Of a stretch of DNA of 64,000 bases, positions 50,628-59,532 are shown piece by piece. This DNA comes from Sphaerisporangium fuscum. Lineage in GTDB: Bacteria; Actinomycetota; Actinomycetes; Streptosporangiales; Streptosporangiaceae. Within the stretch, counting starts at the first letter, position 1. The number at the start of each line of letters is the position of its first letter. A program made the translations under genes and the position numbers. The notes under the pieces are model-generated. The model worked only from the letters and a program-made list of their open reading frames with translations. It did no database searches and was not told the DNA's origin. The stretch is from positions 159,403 through 223,402 of the forward strand of contig NZ_JAHDTF010000021.1 of the NCBI RefSeq assembly GCF_018531465.1, in the 5' to 3' direction.

Positions 50628-51857
50628 TCAGCCGGTGGTCGCGCGGGCGTGCGAGGCGGCCGCGCCGGGCACCTGGGGATCGCCCCCCGGGCCCTGGCCG
50701 GGCCCCGGCTCCTGCCGGGACGCGTGGGCCCCGCCGCCCCGGCCGCCCCGCCCCGAACGCCACAGCGGCAGGCCCATCATCACCAGCACGACGAGGGCCA
50801 GCAGCACGACCACGGGGAAGACGATCAGCGGCACGCCGCCCACCGAAAGGCCCACGACGGTGGCCGCGAACAGGAACGTCCAGGCGTACATGATGAGCAC
50901 CGTGCGCCGGTGCGAGTGGCCGATATGCAGGAGCCGGTGATGCAGGTGGCCGCGGTCCGGCGCGAACGGCGATTTGCCGTACGACGTACGCCGCACCACC
51001 GCCATGAGCAGGTCGGCCAGCGGGAGCACCATGACGGCCAGGGGAAGCAGGATCGGCAGCACGACGGGGAAGCGGTTGATGTTGCCCGCGGCGCCGTAGT
51101 CGACCGTGCCGGTCACCGAGACCACCGAGGCCGCGAGCACCAGCCCGATCAGCATCGCGCCGGTGTCACCCATGAAGATCTTGGCGGGATGGAAGTTGTG
51201 CGGGAGGAAGCCCAGGCACATCCCGATGAGGACGGCGGTGACGGCCGCCGTCGCGCTCAGCCGCCCCTGGTCCAGGTTGCTGGTGAGCGCGATCGTCCAG
51301 GCGAACGTCGCCATGGCCGCGATGCAGACGATGCCCGCCGCCAGGCCGTCCAGGCCGTCCACGAAGTTCACCGCGTTGATGGCCACGACCACGACGAGGA
51401 TCGTGATGATGGTCTGCAGCGTGCTGTCGAGGCTGACGGTCTCGCCGTTCGGCAGCGGCACCCACAACAGGGTCAGCTTGAACACCACGAGCAGCCCGGC
51501 CGCCGCGATCTGCCCACCGAGCTTGATGAAGGCGTCCATCCCCCACCAGTCGTCGAGGAAGCCGGTGACCACGATGACCCCGCCCGCCAGGGCGAGAGCG
51601 AGGATCGTCTGGCCGTCCCCGACGCGTGGGTCGGCGAGTTTGACCCCGACGTGCTCCAGATTGCCGGCGACGAACAGGCCGGCCAGCATGCCCGCGTACA
51701 TCGCCAGACCACCGAGACGCGGAGTTCGGACGGTGTGCACGTCTCTCTCGCGGATCTCGGGCGCGGCGCCGATGCGCAGCGCGAAGACCCTGACCAGCGG
51801 AACCAGCAGGTAGGTGACAGCCCCCGCCACCAGCGCTATGAGAGTGTATTCGCGCAC
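50628..51857 (-). CDS. MraY/WecA-type undecaprenyl-phosphate sugar-1-phosphate transferase
   Basis: The protein has 409 residues with 10-11 membrane helices. Catalytic motifs are VRTPRLGGLAMY, VTGFLDDWWGMD (Asp pair), NAVNFVDGLDGLAAG, IFMGDTGAMLIG and the HIH-like RGHLHHRLLHIGHSHRRT that separates WecA/TagO types from MraY. It transfers a HexNAc-1-phosphate to lipid phosphate, the first step in wall polymer or arabinogalactan-like glycan synthesis. The C-terminal ~40 residues are a Gly/Pro-rich tail. It lies just before atpI, its position in other actinomycetes. Confidence 0.92.
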   Translation of the reverse strand: MREYTLIALVAGAVTYLLVPLVRVFALRIGAAPEIRERDVHTVRTPRLGGLAMYAGMLAGLFVAGNLEHVGVKLADPRVGDGQTILALALAGGVIVVTGFLDDWWGMDAFIKLGGQIAAAGLLVVFKLTLLWVPLPNGETVSLDSTLQTIITILVVVVAINAVNFVDGLDGLAAGIVCIAAMATFAWTIALTSNLDQGRLSATAAVTAVLIGMCLGFLPHNFHPAKIFMGDTGAMLIGLVLAASVVSVTGTVDYGAAGNINRFPVVLPILLPLAVMVLPLADLLMAVVRRTSYGKSPFAPDRGHLHHRLLHIGHSHRRTVLIMYAWTFLFAATVVGLSVGGVPLIVFPVVVLLALVVLVMMGLPLWRSGRGGRGGGAHASRQEPGPGQGPGGDPQVPGAAASHARATTG

Positions 51858-51917
51858 GGACCTAGTTTCCCGGATTGTCCGGCCAAATGTGACCGGAAAA
51901 CTGCACAGAACCGCTCA

Positions 51918-53204
51918 TTAACCTCGCGGATAGGCCGGGTGACCGCGCGTGAGCTGAGCCACCCGGTCGGCCACCGACGGTACAGCATGCCGGTCACGTA
52001 CGGCCTGCGCCACCATCGACGCGATCTCCTTCATCTCCGCGACGCCCATACCCTGGGTCGTCACACACGGTGTGCCGACCCGGATTCCGGACGTCACGGT
52101 CGGGGGTTCCGGATCATAGGGGATGCTGTTGCGGTTGAGAGTGATCGACGCGCGAGCGCAGCTCTCCTCCGCCTCCAGGCCCGTCACGTCGAGATCCCGC
52201 AGGTCGATCAGTGCCAGATGGGTGTCGGTGCCGCCCGAGACCGGGCGCATGCCTTCGGCCGCCAGCCCGTCGGTCAGGGCACGGGCGTTGGCGATCACCT
52301 GCTCGGCGTACGTGCGGAACTCCGGGCGCAGCGCCTCCCCGAACGCCACCGCCTTGGCCGCGACCGCGTGCATCAGCGGCCCTCCCTGCGAGAAGGGGAA
52401 CACCGCCCGGTCGATCCTCGCCGCCAGCTCCTCGGTGCACAGGATGCCCCCTCCCCTCGGCCCCCGCAGGGACTTGTGCGTGGTGAAGGTGACGACGTCG
52501 GCGTGCGGGACCGGCGAAGGCACCGCGCCGCCCGCGATCAGGCCGATCGTGTGGGCGACGTCGGCGAGCAGCCACGCCCCCACCTCGTCGGCGATGCCCC
52601 GGAACACCGCGAAGTCGACGAGCCTGGGATAGGCGGTGGCGCCGCAGATGATGAGCTTGGGCTGGTGCCGCAGGGCCAGGTCACGGACCTCGTCGTAGTC
52701 GATCGTCTCGGTGTCGCGCCGGACGCCGTACGCCACCACCTCGAACCAGCGGCCGGAGAAGTTGACCTTCGAGCCGTGGGTGAGGTGACCGCCGTGCGAC
52801 AGCGCCATCGCCAGCACGGTGTCGCCCGGCTTGAGCAGCGCGGCGTAGGCGGCGAGGTTGGCCGAGGCGCCCGAATGGGGCTGCACGTTGGCGTGGTCGG
52901 CTCCGAACAGGGCCTTGGCCCGGTCGATCGCGAGCCGCTCGGCGCGGTCGACCACCTGGCAGCCGCCGTAGTAGCGCCGGCCGGGGTACCCCTCGGCGTA
53001 CTTGTTGGTGAGCGTCGACCCCAGCGCCGCGATCACGGCCGGCGAGGCGAGGTTCTCGCTGGCGATGAGCTGGAGGCCGCCGCGCAGCCGCGCGACCTCG
53101 TCCAGCAGCACCTGGGCGATCTCGGGATCCTGCCGCTGGAGCAGGGAGAAGTCGGGGCCGTAGAAATCGTCGGCGCGCTCGGGGCCGCGTCGCTTGGCAT
53201 GCAT
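51918..53204 (-). CDS. glyA: serine hydroxymethyltransferase
   Basis: The PLP enzyme interconverts serine and glycine with tetrahydrofolate. The protein has 428 residues with LIASENLASPAV, NKYAEGYPGRRYYGGC, VQPHSGASANLAAY, DVAHTIGLIAGG and the PLP-Lys in TFTTHKSLRGPRGG. SHMTs normally read ATSANRF-like at their acceptor segment; the sequence here is ordinary. The protein is diverged from E. coli GlyA (AHTIGLI for AHVAGLV), which suggests the second actinobacterial SHMT type; another glyA could exist elsewhere. Confidence 0.93.
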   Translation of the reverse strand: MHAKRRGPERADDFYGPDFSLLQRQDPEIAQVLLDEVARLRGGLQLIASENLASPAVIAALGSTLTNKYAEGYPGRRYYGGCQVVDRAERLAIDRAKALFGADHANVQPHSGASANLAAYAALLKPGDTVLAMALSHGGHLTHGSKVNFSGRWFEVVAYGVRRDTETIDYDEVRDLALRHQPKLIICGATAYPRLVDFAVFRGIADEVGAWLLADVAHTIGLIAGGAVPSPVPHADVVTFTTHKSLRGPRGGGILCTEELAARIDRAVFPFSQGGPLMHAVAAKAVAFGEALRPEFRTYAEQVIANARALTDGLAAEGMRPVSGGTDTHLALIDLRDLDVTGLEAEESCARASITLNRNSIPYDPEPPTVTSGIRVGTPCVTTQGMGVAEMKEIASMVAQAVRDRHAVPSVADRVAQLTRGHPAYPRG

Positions 53205-53308
53205 GCCGGCTCACCACTCTCCTTCCCCCCGCGCGAAGGCCGCGCGCGGCGAGGAACACCGGATCCCCCCACTGTATGCCTGCCGGCAGCCGGAACCGTC
53301 GGCGGCAA

Positions 53309-53689
53309 TCAGCTGTAGGCGTGAGGAGCCGCGGACGAGGCCGGGATCCAGCGGGGGGTGTCGGCGGCCTGGTCACTGATCGCGGTCAGCACGGCCTGGC
53401 GGTACATGACGAGCCGGTTGCGCCACTCGGTCATGTCCTGGACGTAGCGCTCGGCCACCGGCGCGTCCCAGACATCCCGGCTGCGGGCCATCTGGTACGC
53501 CTTGTCGAGCGACCCCGTCAGCCCGTCCAGCATCGGACGCACCTGCTGCCACAGGTCGACGAGCTTCTGGTACTCGGGGTTGAAGCGCCAGCTGGACGCC
53601 TGACCGCCCGCGCCGAACGGGTCGGTCGACGAGGCCGGCGGCGTCTCTCCCGGCTGGAGCGGCTGCGGCGCCGGTGGATCGGAGTACAT
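53309..53689 (-). CDS. WXG-like small helical protein, unknown function
   Basis: The protein has 126 residues. After a Pro-rich N-terminus (MYSDPPAPQPLQPGETPPASS) come two helices around a turn: QKLVDLWQQVRPMLDGLTGSLDKAYQMARS, then DVWDAPVAERYVQDMTEWRNRLVMYRQAVLTAISDQAA. The W-D-A-P/aromatic pattern resembles ESX/WXG100-superfamily subunits secreted by type VII systems. The open frame extends further upstream, but AGGAGGG is nine bases before ATG 53689. It lies 16 bases after the repeat protein, so the two form one operon, placed between glyA and tsaC. No type VII secretion ATPase is in the window. Confidence 0.65.
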   Translation of the reverse strand: MYSDPPAPQPLQPGETPPASSTDPFGAGGQASSWRFNPEYQKLVDLWQQVRPMLDGLTGSLDKAYQMARSRDVWDAPVAERYVQDMTEWRNRLVMYRQAVLTAISDQAADTPRWIPASSAAPHAYS

Positions 53690-53705
53690 CTCAGGCAACC
53701 CTCCT

Positions 53706-56063
53706 CTACGAACCGTCCCGCGAACCAGGACCCGCCTCACCGGACACGTCCCCCTCACGCAACCCGGGCCCCCCACCATACGAACCCTGATCCCCCCGCC
53801 CCGTCTCCCCACCGTACGAGCCGTCATCCCCTCGGCCCGGTTCCCCACCATGCGAGCCGTCATCCCCTCGGCCCGGTTCCCCACCATGCGAGCTGTCATC
53901 CCCTCGGCTCGATTCCCCACCATACGAGCCGTCATCCCCGCGGCCACCCGGTTCCCCGCCGTGCGGGCTCCATGCCGAAACGGCCCGGCCCGGCTCGCCG
54001 GCGCCGCTGAGGTCGCCGTGGCGGGCCGCTTCGTGGGGGGTGAGGTGCGGGCCCGAGTACGCGAACCGGCCCGGTTCCACGCTCCCCTGGGAACCGCTCA
54101 TACCGTGCTGAGCCGCCGTGCCCTGCTGACCCCCCGCGCCGTGCTGGGGCCCCGCGCCATGCTGACCTCCGGCGCCGTGCTGAGCCGCTGTACCGTGCTG
54201 AGCCCCCGCGCCGAGGTGGCCGGAGGCGTCCCCCATGTGCGAGACCGGACCTGCGGCGTGGGAGGCGCTGCTTCCCGCGCCGCCGGCGTGCGTGGCGGCT
54301 GGGCCGCCGGCGTGCGTGGCGGCCGCGCTGCCGCCGTGGGCGGCCGCCGCGCTCCCGGCATCCGGGGCGAGTGGGGCTGTGGGTTTGGCCACGCCGGACG
54401 GATCGTTGGGTTGGACGTAGCCCACCGGGCCGTCGGCGTGCGGATGGCCGGGCGCGGACCCGTCAGGTACGACCACGGGCTGCTCCATCGGCGGAATCTT
54501 GTCCATGTTCTGCATCAGCCAGTGGAGATGCTCGGCGCTGGGCGGCTTCATGGTCACCTCGACCACCCTGACCCCGTCGACATCGATCACCCGGGTCCGC
54601 TCCTGGGAGGTGTCGATGTCGTTCGGGTTGTCGACCCTGGGCGTGTCGAGCTGCCCATCGGGCGCTGCCTGCTGCGCCCCACCCGTCGGCGCCTGGTCAG
54701 CGTGCCCGGTCGGCGACGGCTGCGTGTGGCTGGTAGGGGACGGCCCAGCGTGACCGGTGGGGGACGCGTGACCATTCGGGGATGGGTCAGCGTGACCGGT
54801 GGGGGACCCGTGACCATTCGGGGATGGCTGTTCGTGGCCGGTGGGGGAAGGCTGGGCCTGACCGTTCAGGGGCTGCTGGGCGTCGCCGGTCGGTGTGACG
54901 TGCTGCGGTTGCTCCACTATCGGAGCGGAATCACCGCTTTGCGCGGGGTCCGCCTGGACACCGGAGTCACCGTAAGGGCCCGCGCTGCCGTTGGGGGTCG
55001 CGTCGCCGTGTGGGGCCGCACTTCCGTCGGGAGGCGTCTGGACGTTCGGCGTCGCGTGTCCGTTCGGAGCCTGATCGCTGTAGGGACCCCCCTCGACGTA
55101 CGGGGTCGTGTCGCCCTGGGGTGCCGGGCCGGTGGTGTCACCCTGGGGACTGGGCTGCGAGCTGGGCCCCTGAGGCTCGACGTAGTTGTTCTGCGGCTTG
55201 TCCGCCTTAGGGCCCTCGTGCTTGTCGGAGTGGTCGACCTTCGGCACGGGGTCGGACTTCTCCGCCTTGGGCCCTGCGTGCTTGTCCGGCTTGTCGGCGT
55301 TCGGCGAATCCGAGTGATCGCTCTTGGGCACGTGGTGCTTGTCCGGCTTGTCACCCTGCGAACCGTCGGGCTTGTCGGCCTGGGGGGTGTGGTGCTTCTC
55401 GGGCTTGTCGGCCTGCGGAGCGTGGTGTTTCTCCGGCTTGTCGCCTTGCGGAGCGTGGTGCTTCTCCGGCTTGTCGGTTTGCGGGGGCTCCACCTTGTGG
55501 ACCTTGTCCTGGGATTCCGCCTTCGGCGCGGGGTGTTCGTCGCCCTTGGGCGCATGATCCGGCTTCTCCGCCTTGGGGGCGTGATGCCTGTCGGTCTTGT
55601 CCCCTACCGAGCCGTCGTGCTTGTCGCCCTTGGAGTCGTCGTGCCGCTGGGTTTTGTCCGGCTGGGGAGGATCCTGCTTGTGTGCCTTGTCCTGCGACTC
55701 GGCACCGTGGCCGCCGTGCTTGTCGGCCTTCTCCCCCTTGTCGGCCTTTCCGGACTTGTCGTCCTGCGCGGTGGCGTGATGCTTGTCCGGTGCCGTCTGC
55801 TTCATGCCCTTCGGGCCGGTGACCGGCTCCGGCTGCTTTTCCTTCTTCTCCAGCAGGACGAGGCGGGCGTTCACGTCGCGGACCAGCGTCTGTCCCGCGT
55901 CCGCCACCTGCGCGGGACGATGAGTGGCCGGGACGGAGACGCCCGCCGCACTGGTGAGCTGGCTGATGCGGGCCTCGACGGTGCGCATCTCCTTACCGGC
56001 GCGCCCCACCTCGGCCAGCAGCTGACGGACCAGCTGAGGATCCATGCCGTCGAGCTTGCCCAT
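53706..56063 (-). CDS. 785-residue His-rich repeat protein with WXG-like N-domain
   Basis: Residues 1-~75 form a helical domain (DPQLVRQLLAEVGRAGKEMRTVEARISQLTSAAG...LVRDVNARLVLLEKKE) like ESX-type substrates. Residues ~95-300 are highly charged repeats rich in DKPEKHHAPQ, followed by PQGDTT and PNGHA-type repeats, and PTGHADPSPNGHASP at ~400-455. About residue 484 begins a conserved-looking island, RTRVIDVDGVRVVEVTMKPP...LMQNMDKIPPMEQPVVV. Then follow THAGG (~573-600), QHGAGG (~618-654) and HGGEPGRGDDGS (~700-770) repeats. There is no membrane segment or signal peptide. GGAG precedes ATG 56063. Automated pipelines may mislabel it 'IF-2'. The function is unknown; export by a type VII route and metal binding by the many His are inferences. 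Confidence 0.7.
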   Translation of the reverse strand: MGKLDGMDPQLVRQLLAEVGRAGKEMRTVEARISQLTSAAGVSVPATHRPAQVADAGQTLVRDVNARLVLLEKKEKQPEPVTGPKGMKQTAPDKHHATAQDDKSGKADKGEKADKHGGHGAESQDKAHKQDPPQPDKTQRHDDSKGDKHDGSVGDKTDRHHAPKAEKPDHAPKGDEHPAPKAESQDKVHKVEPPQTDKPEKHHAPQGDKPEKHHAPQADKPEKHHTPQADKPDGSQGDKPDKHHVPKSDHSDSPNADKPDKHAGPKAEKSDPVPKVDHSDKHEGPKADKPQNNYVEPQGPSSQPSPQGDTTGPAPQGDTTPYVEGGPYSDQAPNGHATPNVQTPPDGSAAPHGDATPNGSAGPYGDSGVQADPAQSGDSAPIVEQPQHVTPTGDAQQPLNGQAQPSPTGHEQPSPNGHGSPTGHADPSPNGHASPTGHAGPSPTSHTQPSPTGHADQAPTGGAQQAAPDGQLDTPRVDNPNDIDTSQERTRVIDVDGVRVVEVTMKPPSAEHLHWLMQNMDKIPPMEQPVVVPDGSAPGHPHADGPVGYVQPNDPSGVAKPTAPLAPDAGSAAAAHGGSAAATHAGGPAATHAGGAGSSASHAAGPVSHMGDASGHLGAGAQHGTAAQHGAGGQHGAGPQHGAGGQQGTAAQHGMSGSQGSVEPGRFAYSGPHLTPHEAARHGDLSGAGEPGRAVSAWSPHGGEPGGRGDDGSYGGESSRGDDSSHGGEPGRGDDGSHGGEPGRGDDGSYGGETGRGDQGSYGGGPGLREGDVSGEAGPGSRDGS
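53750..53960 (-). repeat. 36-bp-type tandem repeats encoding HGGEPGRGDDGS
   Basis: The DNA GAGCCGTCATCCCCTCGGCC recurs with a period of 36 bases (about 5 copies, variants ACGAGCCGTCATCC and GCGAGCTGTCATCC). The protein repeat is [SH][YH]GGE[PST][GS]RGDD[GS]S. Confidence 0.8.
55150..55790 (-). repeat. degenerate repeats encoding DKPEKHHAPQ
   Basis: Many imperfect copies of GGCTTGTCGGCCTGCGGAGC-like units (30-33 bases) encode the His/Lys/Asp/Pro-rich segment. Three nearly identical copies lie at about 55,385-55,480. Confidence 0.75.
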
Positions 56064-56387
56064 GTGCGTCTCCGATGCTCGTGGTCGCGCTCCCAGCTCC
56101 GCACGCGCAGACAGGCTCGCGCCCGCCCGCAGCTATGCTCCCTCGCGGTAGCTCACCACTCAAGAGCACAGCCGCACCTCACGCTACTCAGAACCACCCG
56201 CCGTACGGCTCGGCGATATCCATAAGGCATAAGTCACCGCAGGTCGGTGCGGCGGCGGGCCCGGCATCGAACGCAGGCGAGCGCCGACCGGGGACCTCCC
56301 GCCCTACCGGGGCCGGTGGCCTCACCGTCGGTGATCGACCCGCCGATAGCAGAGGATGGACGGCCGGCCTCAGGCCGACGGACGGCC

Positions 56388-57434
56388 TCAGGCTCCGTCG
56401 GCCGGCTTCTTGGCGGCCTCTGCCGCGCCGGACACGGGGGCGACCTTCGCCGCTCCGGCGTCCCCGGTCTCCTCAGGCTTACCGGGCTCGGCAGACTTGG
56501 CCAGCCCGCCGACCTGAGGCTCGGCGGCCTTGGCGGCGTCGGCGACCTCCGGCTCCGCGGGCTTCGCCGTACCGACGGTCTCGGGCTCAGCGGGCTTCAC
56601 CGCATCGGAGGCGTCCGGCTTGGCGGCCTCCGGCTCCGTGGGCTTCGCCGCCTCGACGACCTCCGGCGTAGCCGGCTTCACAACGTCAGAGGCGTCCGGC
56701 TTGGTGGCCTCGGCGACCTCCGGCTCGGTGGGGTTGGGGGTGGCGGTGCCTTCGGGCTTCTCGCTGCTGCCGGCGGCGGGCTCGGGGGTGTCGTCGGTGG
56801 CGACGTACCCGATCACGCCGCGCAGCTTCTCGACGGAGATCGCGCCCTTGCGCAGCACCCGCGGCACCGGCGTCGTCAGGTCGACGATGGTGGAGGGGGT
56901 GCTGTCGACGCACGCTCCACCGTCGAGGTAGACGGCGACGGACTCGCCGAGCTGCTCCTCGGCCTCCGCGGCGGTCGTGGAGGGCGTCGCCCCGGAGCGG
57001 TTCGCGCTGCTCACCGCCATGGGGCCGGTCTCCTTCAGCAGCTCCAGGGCGACGGCGTGCAGCGGCATCCGCACCGCCACCGTGCCCTTGCTGTCGCCGA
57101 GGTCCCAGTTCAGTGAGCGGCTGGCCTTGCAGATGATCGTCAGCGGCCCGGGCCAGAAGTTGTCGATGAGATCCTGCCCGTAGGGGCCGAGGTCCTCCAC
57201 CAGGGCGGAGGCGGCGCGCACCGTGCCCACGAGCACCGGCACGGGCACGTCGCGGCCGCGCCCCTTGGCGTCGAGCAACGCCATGACGGCGGAAGGGGTG
57301 AAGGCGTCGGCACCGATGCCGTACACCGTGTCGGTCGGGATGACGACCAGCTCGCCGCCCCGGACGGCGGCCACGGCGTCGGCCACCCCGGCGGCACGCT
57401 GCTCGGCATTCGAACAGTCATAACGTCGACTCAC
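56388..57434 (-). CDS. tsaC: threonylcarbamoyl-AMP synthase with repeat tail (Sua5/YrdC/TsaC)
   Basis: It makes threonylcarbamoyl-AMP for the t6A modification of ANN-decoding tRNAs. The catalytic YrdC domain (~1-215) has VIPTDTVYGIGADAF, DAKGRGRDVPVPVLV, WPGPLTIICKAS, TVAVRMPLH, GPMAVSSANRSG and STPSTIVDL. Residues ~225-348 are a low-complexity tail of imperfect KPAEPEVxxA / KPDASDVV repeats that ordinary TsaC proteins lack. The tail makes up more than a third of the protein. Its position between the repeat-protein operon and prmC is otherwise the conserved one. Confidence 0.92.
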   Translation of the reverse strand: MSRRYDCSNAEQRAAGVADAVAAVRGGELVVIPTDTVYGIGADAFTPSAVMALLDAKGRGRDVPVPVLVGTVRAASALVEDLGPYGQDLIDNFWPGPLTIICKASRSLNWDLGDSKGTVAVRMPLHAVALELLKETGPMAVSSANRSGATPSTTAAEAEEQLGESVAVYLDGGACVDSTPSTIVDLTTPVPRVLRKGAISVEKLRGVIGYVATDDTPEPAAGSSEKPEGTATPNPTEPEVAEATKPDASDVVKPATPEVVEAAKPTEPEAAKPDASDAVKPAEPETVGTAKPAEPEVADAAKAAEPQVGGLAKSAEPGKPEETGDAGAAKVAPVSGAAEAAKKPADGA

Positions 57435-57493
57435 GACTTGTCATCCTCCCACGCGGGCGGGGCCACGGTGTGCCGGGATCAGGAGCGCGGCCG

Positions 57494-58348
57494 TCATTCC
57501 TGGCCGAAGCGTGCGGTGACGAAGCGATCGCGATTCGCCAGATCGGCGTGGTTCCGCACGTCGCGCCAGCCTCGTTCCTCGGTGAACTCCAGATAGACGG
57601 CCGACCCCTGCTGGTCGGCGTGCTCGACGGCCACCAGGCCTCCCGGCCGCAGGAGCCGCCTGGCCGTACGCTCGACCGCGCGGACCTCGTCCAGACCATC
57701 CTCGCCCGAGCCGTACAGCGCTCGCGACGGATCGTAGTCGCGCACCTCGGGGTCGCGCGGCACGGCGCCCGGCGGGATGTAGGGCGGGTTGGAGACCACG
57801 AGGTCGACCCTGCCGTTGAGCTCGGGAAGGCAGTCGGCGAGATCCTCCGGGTGGAGGGACACGCGGCCCTGGCCGTGCTCGACGATGTTGCGTTTGGCCC
57901 AGCCGTAGGCCACCGGGTCGATCTCCACGGCGTGCACCTGGGCGAGCGCGACCTCCTGGGCGATCGACAGCGCGATGGCGCCCGAGCCCGTGCCGAGGTC
58001 GACCACGGTCGGGGAGGCGACGTCCATCTCGCGCAGCCGGTCGATGGCCCACCCCGCGACCACCTCGGTCTCGGGGCGCGGCACGAACACCCCGGGCCCG
58101 ACCTCCAGCGACAGGTAGCGGAAGTAGGCGCGCCCGGTGATGTGCTGAAGCGGCTCCCGCGCCTCGCGCCGCGCGATGCCTTCCCAGAAGCGGGCGTCGA
58201 ACTCGGAGTCGGGCACCGTATGGAGCTGGCCACGCCGCACGCCATGGACGAACGCCGCGATCTCCTCAGCGTCGGTTCGCGGTGAGGGGACCCCCGCCTC
58301 GGCGAGCCGGGCGGTGGCGAGGGCTATCTCGTCCATCAGCAAGGTCAT
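57494..58348 (-). CDS. prmC: peptide chain release factor N5-glutamine methyltransferase
   Basis: PrmC/HemK methylates the Gln of the GGQ motif of release factors. The protein has 284 residues: an N-terminal helical domain (IALATARLAEAGVPSPRTDAEEIAAFVHG), then a SAM domain with VVDLGTGSGAIALSIAQEV and the catalytic NPPY in VVSNPPYIPPGAVP. It is adjacent to prfA, its substrate gene, 19 bases downstream of it. Start codons at 58348 or four codons further in are possible. Confidence 0.96.
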   Translation of the reverse strand: MTLLMDEIALATARLAEAGVPSPRTDAEEIAAFVHGVRRGQLHTVPDSEFDARFWEGIARREAREPLQHITGRAYFRYLSLEVGPGVFVPRPETEVVAGWAIDRLREMDVASPTVVDLGTGSGAIALSIAQEVALAQVHAVEIDPVAYGWAKRNIVEHGQGRVSLHPEDLADCLPELNGRVDLVVSNPPYIPPGAVPRDPEVRDYDPSRALYGSGEDGLDEVRAVERTARRLLRPGGLVAVEHADQQGSAVYLEFTEERGWRDVRNHADLANRDRFVTARFGQE

Positions 58349-58367
58349 GGGAGCTTCGTGATCATCG

Positions 58368-59420
58368 TCAGGAGTGGGCGGCGAGCTTCTCTGCCATCTC
58401 GGCGTCGGTCAGGGCCTGGATGACCGCGGAGAGGTCGCCGTCCAGAACCTGGTCGAGGTTGTAGGCCTTGAACCCTACGCGGTGGTCGGAGATGCGGTTC
58501 TCGGGGAAGTTGTAGGTGCGGATGCGCTCGGAGCGGTCGACGGTGCGGACCTGCGACTTGCGCTCGGCCGAGGCCGCGGCCTCCGCCTCCTCCTGCGCGA
58601 TGGAGAGCAGCCGCGCCCGGAGGATGCGCAGCGCGGACTCCTTGTTCTGCAGCTGGCTCTTCTCGTTCTGGCAGGAGACGACCACGCCGGTCGGGACGTG
58701 GGTGATGCGCACCGCCGAGTCGGTGGTGTTGACGCTCTGGCCTCCGGGGCCGGAACTGCGGAACACGTCGATGCGGAGGTCGTTGGGGTCGATCTGCACG
58801 TCGACCTCCTCGGCCTCGGGATAGACCAGCACGCCCGCCGCGGAGGTGTGGATGCGCCCCTGCGACTCGGTGACGGGCACCCGCTGGACCCGGTGGACCC
58901 CGCCCTCGAACTTCAGGCGCGACCAGACGCCGTCGGAGCCCTTGCCCTTCACCGCGACCGTGACGTCCTTGTAGCCGCCGAGATCGGAGTGCTGGGCGTC
59001 GATGATCTCGGTCTTCCAGCCGATCCGCTCGGCGTACCGGAGGTACATGCGCAGCAGGTCGCCCGCGAACAGCGCGGACTCCTCACCGCCCTCTCCGGCC
59101 TTGATCTCCATGATGATGTCTTTCTCATCATTGGGGTCGCGCGGGATGAGCAGGTGCTTGAGCCGCTCCTCGAGCGGGCCGAGGCGGCCTTCGAGCTCGC
59201 CGGCCTCCTGGGCGAAGGCGGCGTCCTCCGTGGCCAGCTCTCTGGCCGCCTCCAGGTCGTCGCGGACGCCTTCGAGCTCGCGGTAGACCGAGACGATGGG
59301 CGTGAGCTGGGCGTAGCGCTTGCCGAGCATGCGGGCCTGGTCCTGGTCGGCGTGCACAGCGGGATCGGCGAGCTTGAGCTCGAGCTCCGCGTACTCACCG
59401 AGCAACTCGTCGAGATTCAC
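58368..59420 (-). CDS. prfA: peptide chain release factor 1
   Basis: RF1 terminates translation at UAA and UAG. The protein has 350 residues with the codon-recognition PAT-like region HRVQRVPVTESQGRIHTSAAG and the GGQ motif in SSGPGGQSVNTTDSAVRITHVPTG. I chose GTG 59420 (VNLDELLGEYAELE, the usual RF1 N-terminus) because AAGGAAGAAGGA precedes it; a frame from ATG 59441 runs through that ribosome site and is less likely. Confidence 0.97.
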   Translation of the reverse strand: MNLDELLGEYAELELKLADPAVHADQDQARMLGKRYAQLTPIVSVYRELEGVRDDLEAARELATEDAAFAQEAGELEGRLGPLEERLKHLLIPRDPNDEKDIIMEIKAGEGGEESALFAGDLLRMYLRYAERIGWKTEIIDAQHSDLGGYKDVTVAVKGKGSDGVWSRLKFEGGVHRVQRVPVTESQGRIHTSAAGVLVYPEAEEVDVQIDPNDLRIDVFRSSGPGGQSVNTTDSAVRITHVPTGVVVSCQNEKSQLQNKESALRILRARLLSIAQEEAEAAASAERKSQVRTVDRSERIRTYNFPENRISDHRVGFKAYNLDQVLDGDLSAVIQALTDAEMAEKLAAHS

Positions 59421-59469
59421 CGTGCGTCCTTCTTCCTTCACAGCCGGCGAGAACCTGGGCCATCACCAA

Positions 59470-59523
59470 GAACGCCGACCCGGGCACGCCCCCTTGGCGA
59501 AGGGCGGTGCCGGGCCGGCGTTC
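59470..59523 (-). terminator. hairpin terminator after rpmE
   Basis: GAACGCCG (59470-59477) pairs with CGGCGTTC (59516-59523), and the stem extends inward through CCCGG and CACGCCC with small mismatches. It starts ten bases after the rpmE stop. Confidence 0.65.
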
Positions 59524-59532
59524 CTTGCTGAG

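Noticed and set aside
53309..56063. Full type VII secretion locus
   Set aside because: Only WXG-like proteins are present; no EccC ATPase, EccB, EccD or mycosin gene is in the window.
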